Made by a program: the position numbers and the translations under genes. Positions 58,337-64,000 of a DNA stretch of 64,000 nt are shown here, in pieces. Each line of letters starts with the position of its first letter. Within the stretch, counting starts at the first letter, position 1. Source of the stretch: Cycas panzhihuaensis (lineage: Eukaryota; Cycadophyta); contig CM041465.1 of the NCBI GenBank assembly GCA_023213395.1, positions 37,579,741 to 37,643,740 of the forward strand, written 5' to 3'. The notes under the pieces are model-generated. The model did no database searches. It was given only the letters and a program-made list of their open reading frames with translations, and was not told where the DNA came from.

Positions 58337-59846
58337 TATAGGTTCCTACACAACCGAAGTCAGATGTTGACCAGAGTAGTGTGATTGTTGGTTGCTAGGT
58401 AATGCCATCTAACCCAAGACAAGTTTTAAGGGTCTACCAACCCCAACAACATGCAGAAGTAGTCACAATATATTAGTGGTGGTTAAAGCAGTGAAGATCA
58501 TTATTCGACAAAGAAGTGTAAGGGTTATTGGAGTCAAATTTAGACGTGAAGACCATGATTGTGGTTGGAGTTAGCTCGTTGGGGGCCATCCAAAGCTGGT
58601 TGAAGATCTATTATAGAGATTGATGCTTGCAGAGCATGTACTGATGGTGATTTGGCAACTTTAAGGATAGCTAAGAGTATGTACATGTAAGTTCATTATA
58701 TTCCTCATCAAAATACCATAAAAATTGATAAAAAGGGTATTGTTTTTGGTATTACTTGCTATCAGACCTTTATGTAAGCACTAGTGGAGGTGATTGAAGC
58801 CCGTATTGGTAGTTTTCTATCTAAATATAAGTGTTGGGTTGAAGTTTACAGTAGTAGAAGGCAATTTTTATTGAATTTTCTTCATATTTATGAGGATTTT
58901 GGAGACTAGTGTGCATATATTGAGCTTAGAATAGCCATATTAAGGTTGGCCAGGTACTTATTAACATACTTGGGTGAGTTTGAGTAGTTGTTGGGTTGTG
59001 TTTGTGATGTTCTGGCTCTCTTAAGTGTTGGTTTGGTGGGATTCAAGTTGGTTGGGCACTATTTAAGGTGATTGGGTGCTAATTATGTTGGTTGGGTATA
59101 TAAAAATTGTGGCTAGGTGTCTATCTTCATTGGTTGGGCTATCCAGTGTATGGTTGGGTTGTGTATGGGTCTCTAACCATTTGTACTAAGTCAATTAAAG
59201 GTTTGGTTTCTACATGCAGTCTGTGTATACTTAATGACAACTGCACCTTCATATTTCTCCACGTGAAGAGCAGGAGATATCATAAGGTGTGTGTTAGATA
59301 TATTTGACCTTAGTAACCTTAAGAATTATTTTACCACATGTTTTTAATGAGATTTAAGCATGTGTAATAAGTTTCTAAGGGGACGTGATACCAAAATATC
59401 ACACTTTTTAGGAATATGCCTTTTGGCATATTCCTCTTATAATTGAACTTTATAAAACAACCCTTTACCATTGATATTACATGTGATATTGTATAGTGAA
59501 GATATTTGGAGTGTTTTTGGTCCGTTTTGAGCATGGATCGAGGGGATATTTTATGTTTTTGACTTGGTGACCATACACTATAGATGTGTGGAGCCATCTT
59601 TTATTTTGGAGCATATGTTTTTCAGCCTTTGTTAGTGTTGGTGATGCTATTTAATGGCTATTTAAGGTCATTTGCTGATGGTTGAGAAGATATAAGTGGT
59701 CAATAGTTCACTTAATATGGGTATAGTTAGTGTTGGGTGCCTTTGGAAGTGTGCTTGGGAGGCAGAGGAGGACACAAGGGTACAATTTTTTCCTACATAC
59801 ATTCATTTTGGTGTTGTTTAACCCATATTCAATCTCGTTTTTTGAG
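58337..59846 (+). other. leader of element C
   Basis: No gene seen. 58980-59170 is G/T-rich with many TTGGGT/TTGGTTGGG units. Confidence 0.55.
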
Positions 59847-60790
59847 ATGGAGTGCATTATGCCTAAAGTAATCTTTAATGGTAACAATTTCAGCGAGTGG
59901 AAGGCCAATATGGAACTTATTCTAATGGTGAATCACCAAGGCAAAAGTATACTCAACTCCATTAGACCATAAGGAGCGTATTCATCTCAAAGAGAAGCAA
60001 TTTATAGTTGTGGGACTATTAAAACTGTCACTGTCACTGGACTAGAGAGCGTTGGTTCACAATTTTGACGAACTGGCAGAGATATAGAAAAAACTATGTG
60101 ATACATTTAAAAAGAAGCAGATGAATAAACATTTGGCACTGATGTTGGAATTACTTAACTTGCATGTGGAGGATGAGAATAATATCAACTCCTACCTTAA
60201 CAAGATTATCGACTTGAAGAATAAGCTAGAGAAACTAAAGCTGAACTTGATTGATGATGCATTGTTATTCGTAATAATAATGTTGAAATTGTCGACTGCC
60301 TTCACCACATTCTAGACTATTTATAGTAAAAGATTCTATAGTTGGGAACATTTGTGTATGATTTCATACTCCCAAATATGGTATTAGAGTAGAGACATTT
60401 AATGGGCTTAAAAACCTAATTCTAGTAGAGGATGCCAAGCTCAAGCATCACAATATACTTGGAGGTTCTAGTTTAAGTTAGGACCTAACCATGAAAACTC
60501 AGAGGAAAAAGGCCTCTAAGGAGGAGAAGATCACATGGAGGTTAGGAGAAAGTTATCAAGACAAAAAGAAGTTCAATGGGAAATGAAATTACTGTAAGAA
60601 GGATGGTCACCACAAGAAGAACTATTGGTTCAAGCATCATGACAAGCGCAAAGTCAACCAAGATGACAAAAGGAAGAACATTGTTGCTCATTGAATCTAA
60701 GCAAAATCCTTATCAACCAAATTCAATCAGAGAGATTATTGGGTGCTTGAATCTAGTATGCAGAAGTATATTTCTTACTAGAGGCAAAAC
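59847..60790 (+). pseudogene. gag: copia gag of element C
   Basis: ATG at 59847, MECIMPKVIFNGNNFSEWKA, a copia gag start with the N-x-x-W block. The frame is stopped after about 41 residues, resumes at 60121 (MNKHLALMLELLNLHVED) and is interrupted at about 60320-60395 by a copy of the LTR end plus primer site. A nucleocapsid follows, with a zinc knuckle near 60584-60625 (CKKDGHHKKNYW) in which one Cys is replaced by Tyr. Confidence 0.75.
60324..60392 (+). repeat. displaced copy of the C LTR end and primer site
   Basis: TAGTAAAAGATTCTATAG...TGGTATTAGAG matches 58268-58336 (TGGTAAAAGATTCTATAT...TGGTATCAGAGC) within the gag region. Confidence 0.8.
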
Positions 60791-60806
60791 TTTGATATAA
60801 TGACTT

Positions 60807-61241
60807 TGTTAGGAATGTTAATGTTACCTTTTTATGTCACATGTCAAAAATATAAACTTGAGTTACTAAGGTCAGTTTGATATAATTTATGTTTAATTAT
60901 TGTTTATTTTGTAAGTTCATTGAAATGAGCAATTACCCATTTTAGCGAACCTCTTACTCCTTTAAAAGCTCCTCCTAGAATCTAGGACGTTGTCTGGTTG
61001 TCAAAAGTTTGTCTTAAGGATGGTCTGAAGGTATTGTCTGGTATGGAGGTATGTCAGTCTGGTCAGGTTTTTGTCTTATGTGTATATATTCTCAGCCAAT
61101 AGATCAACTTTCAGAGGTGGTTTTTCTTCCCCAAAAGGGGTTTTCCACCTACAATAATGTGTATCTGTGCAATGTCTATTTGTGAATTGTTTGTGCTTTA
61201 CATTTGATTAAGATGTTACATATGATACCTTTTTCGTTACA
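60807..61241 (+). repeat. 5' LTR of element B
   Basis: 435 bp, TGTTAGGAATG...TTCGTTACA. Confidence 0.85.
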
Positions 61242-61253
61242 TAGTATCAGAGC
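61242..61253 (+). other. primer-binding site of element B
   Basis: TAGTATCAGAGC, one G-to-A change from perfect, directly after the LTR. Confidence 0.85.
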
Positions 61254-61512
61254 CTTCCATTGCCTCTTCTAGTTTACATCCAAGATGTAAGTGGATTGTA
61301 GAGCACTATAACCATCAATGTCTTAAACATCAACAGTCTTGGCTTGACTTTGTTTCTGATAGATATCATTAATATAAATCATGTAGGAACCTCCCATTTC
61401 TAACCATAGCTCACTGGCAATAGCATACAAAGAAGATCACTATTATTGACAGATAACAAAATGACGTCCCAAGTTCAAATTATAGAATGTAATTCAAATC
61501 CTTTGGTGTAAG
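61254..61512 (-). other. putative 3' UTR of the captured CDC25-like transcript
   Basis: Lies between primer site and the stop codon of the CDC25-like frame. No poly(A)/poly(T) tract seen. Assigned by position. Confidence 0.35.
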
Positions 61513-61923
61513 TTACATCGTATCTATCGTGTAACCTTTGCAAATAATCTCTATGCATCGAGAAACAGGCTGTCCTGCAGCTTGCCATCCATTAAAGCCT
61601 CTCTCAAGAATAAGAATTTTCTGAATATTTGATGTTCCAATAGAATTATTTTCTGACAAATTTTCTACAAGCATGCAAGCACAGGATGGTTCGGGAACCT
61701 TGCTCAAGGCATACTGAAAGACAAAGGTATCTTTGCCCTTCATATTTTGAAGAAGCTTTGGGATTTGATCCTCAAACGTATCACTAACATAGTGAAAGGA
61801 ACCTGCTATGTGCCCATCATAGCTCCTCTCTTCATCCCTTACATCAATAATAATCACGCTAGGAGATTGTTGAAGGTTGAGGAGTTCTGCAGCTATAATA
61901 TAACATACTTCTCAGGTTTAAAC
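61513..61923 (-). pseudogene. CDC25: captured CDC25-like / ACR2-type arsenate reductase (rhodanese) pseudogene
   Basis: Minus strand, antisense to element B. The open frame from 61857 is 114 residues, and homology extends upstream in frame to about 61923 (YIIAAELLNLQQSPSV). Hallmarks of plant CDC25/ACR2 are IIIDVRDEERSYDGHIAGS, LLQNMKGKDT, ERGFNGWQAAGQPV and CKG near the end; the family is about 130 residues. These single-domain rhodanese enzymes reduce arsenate and have been assayed as CDC25-type phosphatases. The catalytic loop is destroyed: HCALSxxR of the family reads QYALSKVP, with the nucleophilic Cys now Tyr at 61711-61713. A Cys near the C-terminus is Ser. A TGA precedes the homologous start. 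No introns are evident. Confidence 0.88.
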
Positions 61924-61930
61924 CCAGGTA

Positions 61931-62330
61931 TTCAAACTGCAAGATGCAAATGAACGAAAGAAGAAACACGATCTAAAACTCAAAGACTCCAATGAAGGAG
62001 AACCGCTGGCAAAACCTTAGGAGATGAAATAAAAAAGCAATTGTTGGAAGATAGATAACAAAGTGTCGCTACTGGACTGGTCTGCTTTAAAGACAATGCC
62101 CTAAATATCAAGAGAATGCAAAAAGAGCGTCTCGCCTATGTCGTTACTACCTCGAATACAAAGACAAACAAAGACGAAGAGCTAGTCATCGCCTCGAATG
62201 CAAAGATGAACAAAGACACAGAGCTACTGCCATAGCCGTCTCGACCTGAAGATTGATCCAACACCATCGCTGCCGCCTCGACCTGAATACACAAATAAAC
62301 AGGTAGGGTTTCCTAACCCTAAAAGGACAT
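61931..62330 (-). other. GC-richer leader segment with 40-bp tandem repeats
   Basis: CCTCGAATACAAAGACAAAC (62151) and CCTCGAATGCAAAGATGAAC (62191) start two 40-bp units; GCC(G/T)... CTCGACCTGAA recurs at 62240 and 62276. May be 5' UTR of the captured message or leader. Confidence 0.5.
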
Positions 62331-63150
62331 AAAATAAAATTAAATATGATATAACATTTTTTGTTATTCAATTAATCTAATTAAATGTTTTACCCCCCCC
62401 CCCCTAACATTTAATCAAACGATTTAGCATAACATGAAAGAGGTGTAGTTCGCCCCCCTGCCTCCCCCCTTTTTTATATTTTAATAATTAATTTAAGATG
62501 TTTAATCAAACTTACTTAACCTTAAGATAAGTTATCAATTTCATCCTAATAATCAATTAAATCAAAGTGAGAACACTTCTCCACTTTTGATTCAATTTTA
62601 CACCTCTCCTTTTCTTAATTATTTATTTTCTTTTAAACCCTATAATTTAAATGCTAATATATAGTCATAAACCCCCTACTTATCCATCATTTAATAAATC
62701 CATAGTAAAACTTTAGGATTTCTTAAATTAACTTGATTTCTTGCATCCAATTCCCTACATCACTTTTAATTAAATCATTTATCAAGTTGATACCTTTTCA
62801 AAAAATTAATCTATATTAATAATAAGGGGAATATTTATCTCTAATTTTCTTTTTCTTTAGGAGAGGGTATCTAAACAAATTATCTCAAATAATAATAATG
62901 ATCTTAAACACCTTTATTCATGTCTCTGTCACAAATATTAGATTAAACATCTTCATTAATTATCAATGAAAAATTAAAGGATACATTTAATATTTAGTGG
63001 TTATCAATGAGTTTTGTAACTTATTTAATTTATTAATTCACCTACAGTCAAACTTATCAAAACCTCTTTTAAGAGGATCTCAAATCATCTACAGTTAAAC
63101 TTATCAAAACCTCTTTCAATAGGATCTCTAATCATCATTTTATATCTATA
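62331..63150 (+). other. leader backbone of element B
   Basis: AT-rich with a C12 run at 62393-62404 and the GGGGAATATTTAT...GGGTATCTAAAC block (62825-62877) shared with A. A 46-bp near-repeat with AACCTCTTT(T/C)AA occurs at about 63040-63130. Confidence 0.6.
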
Positions 63151-64000
63151 ATGGCACTCATGCTAAGTTCAATCCCCTGTATACCAATTCCAGTTTTAAA
63201 TGGCTCAAATTATGCTGACTAGAAAAATCAAATATCCCATCAGCTTAAATAATAAAAGATATGGCGATATGTTACAAGTGAATTTGCAAAACCAAAAGAT
63301 GAAAAATTAGAAAGTTATATGGTCTATCTGATGAATTGTGATGGAGCCCTAGGCACTATCCTATCGTCTCTTTCACCTGACATCAGTCGGTAATTCTCTG
63401 ATACAGATGATCTTGCCACCGTTTGGAAAACTCTTAAGGAAAAGTACAACAAGGTCGACTCACAACAATTAGATGTCCTAGAATAACAATTATATAACCT
63501 CAAGTATGATGAATTTTTTAAAGTCGAAGATTTCTTATCTAAAATTTAACTTATCAACAAATAACTAAGAAATTATATTAAATCTATAGTAAAAGTAGGT
63601 GATAAAGAAGAAAAAGTCATACATGCTAAAGATGATGATACACTTATTCATTTAGTAATAAATAAACTTCTAAAGCATTTTAATCTCTTCAATAATGCTA
63701 GAGAGCAAGCTGGTAATCCACTAGTAACATTTAATCAGTTGACAAATCAACTGATAGAACACCAAACAATGTTGATTCAAACTAGAAAATTAAAGGATCC
63801 TTCTCATGCTTTCTTTTCAAAATCAAAACTACAAAATAAAACTTAATATCAAAATATTTATAATAGTAATTCTAAGTTTCAGAAACCTCACATAAGTCCA
63901 CCAACTACTTCTCAAAATAATACTAAGTATTCTAGACCACCTAGATACTAGAATACCTCTAAATAATTCGTTCTAAATCAGAACATTGTAAATCCTTCAC
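63151..64000 (+). pseudogene. gag: copia gag of element B (partial at window end)
   Basis: ATG at 63151, MALMLSSIPCIPIPVLNGSNY, matching A gag. One frame is readable through to 64000 with about a dozen stops. Blocks are TSEFAKPKDEKLESYMVYL, GALGTILSSLSPDIS, LATVWKTLKEKYNKVDS, QQLDVLE, and NPLVTFNQLTNQLIEHQ. The stops are TAA where Gln is expected and TAG where Trp is expected. No frameshift is needed to follow it, so decay is by point changes only. The nucleocapsid is beyond the window. Confidence 0.87.

Larger units (their letters stand above)
57956..60806 (+). mobile_element. element C: Ty1/copia fragment, 5' LTR to gag
   Basis: 5' LTR 57956-58324, perfect primer site, leader and gag, then cut at 60807 by element B. 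A fixed boundary on the left is the break in D integrase. No pol or 3' LTR in the window. Confidence 0.85.
60807..64000 (+). mobile_element. element B: Ty1/copia of the A family with a captured CDC25-like fragment (runs off window)
   Basis: 5' LTR 60807-61241 is 435 bp, the same length as A's. It shares TGTTAG...TTAATGTTAC, the CTCCTAGAATCTAGGA motif and GGTGGTTTTTCTTCCCCA with A. Primer site, a 1.9-kb leader with host fragment, and gag starting as in A. The 3' part is beyond 64000. Confidence 0.88.

Noticed and set aside
61513-61923. Functional arsenate reductase / CDC25 gene
   Set aside because: The catalytic Cys, His and Arg of the loop are all replaced and there is no start codon at the homologous position.
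1-64000. tRNA or rRNA genes
   Set aside because: The tRNA-Met-like matches are only 12-base primer sites beside LTRs; no full tRNA cloverleaf or rRNA segment was recognised.

Overview
The window looks like intergenic DNA from a large, repeat-rich land-plant genome. The composition is AT-rich, there is no intact host gene, and nearly everything recognisable is an LTR retrotransposon primed by initiator tRNA-Met (binding sites of the form TGGTATCAGAGC). The two host-gene fragments found, NUP50 and a CDC25-like arsenate reductase, have plant-type sequence. A gymnosperm or similar giant genome is my guess, because deeply nested, slowly eroding Ty1/copia and Ty3/gypsy elements dominate; I cannot name the species.

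Layout. 1-483: 5' end of a minus-strand copia element (family D/E). 684-4306: a young non-autonomous Ty3/gypsy element with gag and protease only and two LTRs that I read as identical (234 bp), flanked by CTAAC. 7816-21513: a degenerate minus-strand Ty3/gypsy element (H, target duplication ATCTC), interrupted by a minus-strand copia element (A, 11994-19393, 435-bp LTRs). 21519-24818: a tandem duplication of about 837 bp, large microsatellites and a broken RNase H-like sequence. 24819-33340: a candidate LTR, then two decayed gypsy elements facing each other (G on plus, I on minus with a chromodomain). 33346-36811: minus-strand copia remnants (K and J). 37498-43603: copia element F, whose 3' LTR is split by copia element D (from 43604). 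D is split in its leader by copia element E (45931-55131, target duplication ACACA) and in its pol by copia element C (57956). C is in turn cut at 60807 by copia element B, which runs off the window.

Most notable: A and B belong to one copia family (435-bp LTRs, related leaders, the same gag start) and each carries a different host-gene fragment in the same place. The place is the 5' leader, next to the primer-binding site, antisense to the element, with the 3' side of the host message nearest the primer-binding site. A carries part of nucleoporin NUP50; B carries a CDC25-like/ACR2-type rhodanese sequence whose catalytic loop is destroyed. This suggests a recurrent capture slot in one family.

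The remaining genes are retrotransposon gag, protease, integrase, reverse transcriptase and RNase H. Almost all are broken by stops, mostly explainable as C-to-T changes (CAA/CAG/CGA to stop, TGG to TAG), as expected of long-methylated DNA. The longest undisturbed frames are gag of E (214 aa), integrase of A (280 aa) and gag of the young element. All homology calls come from reading the sequence; no database search was run.
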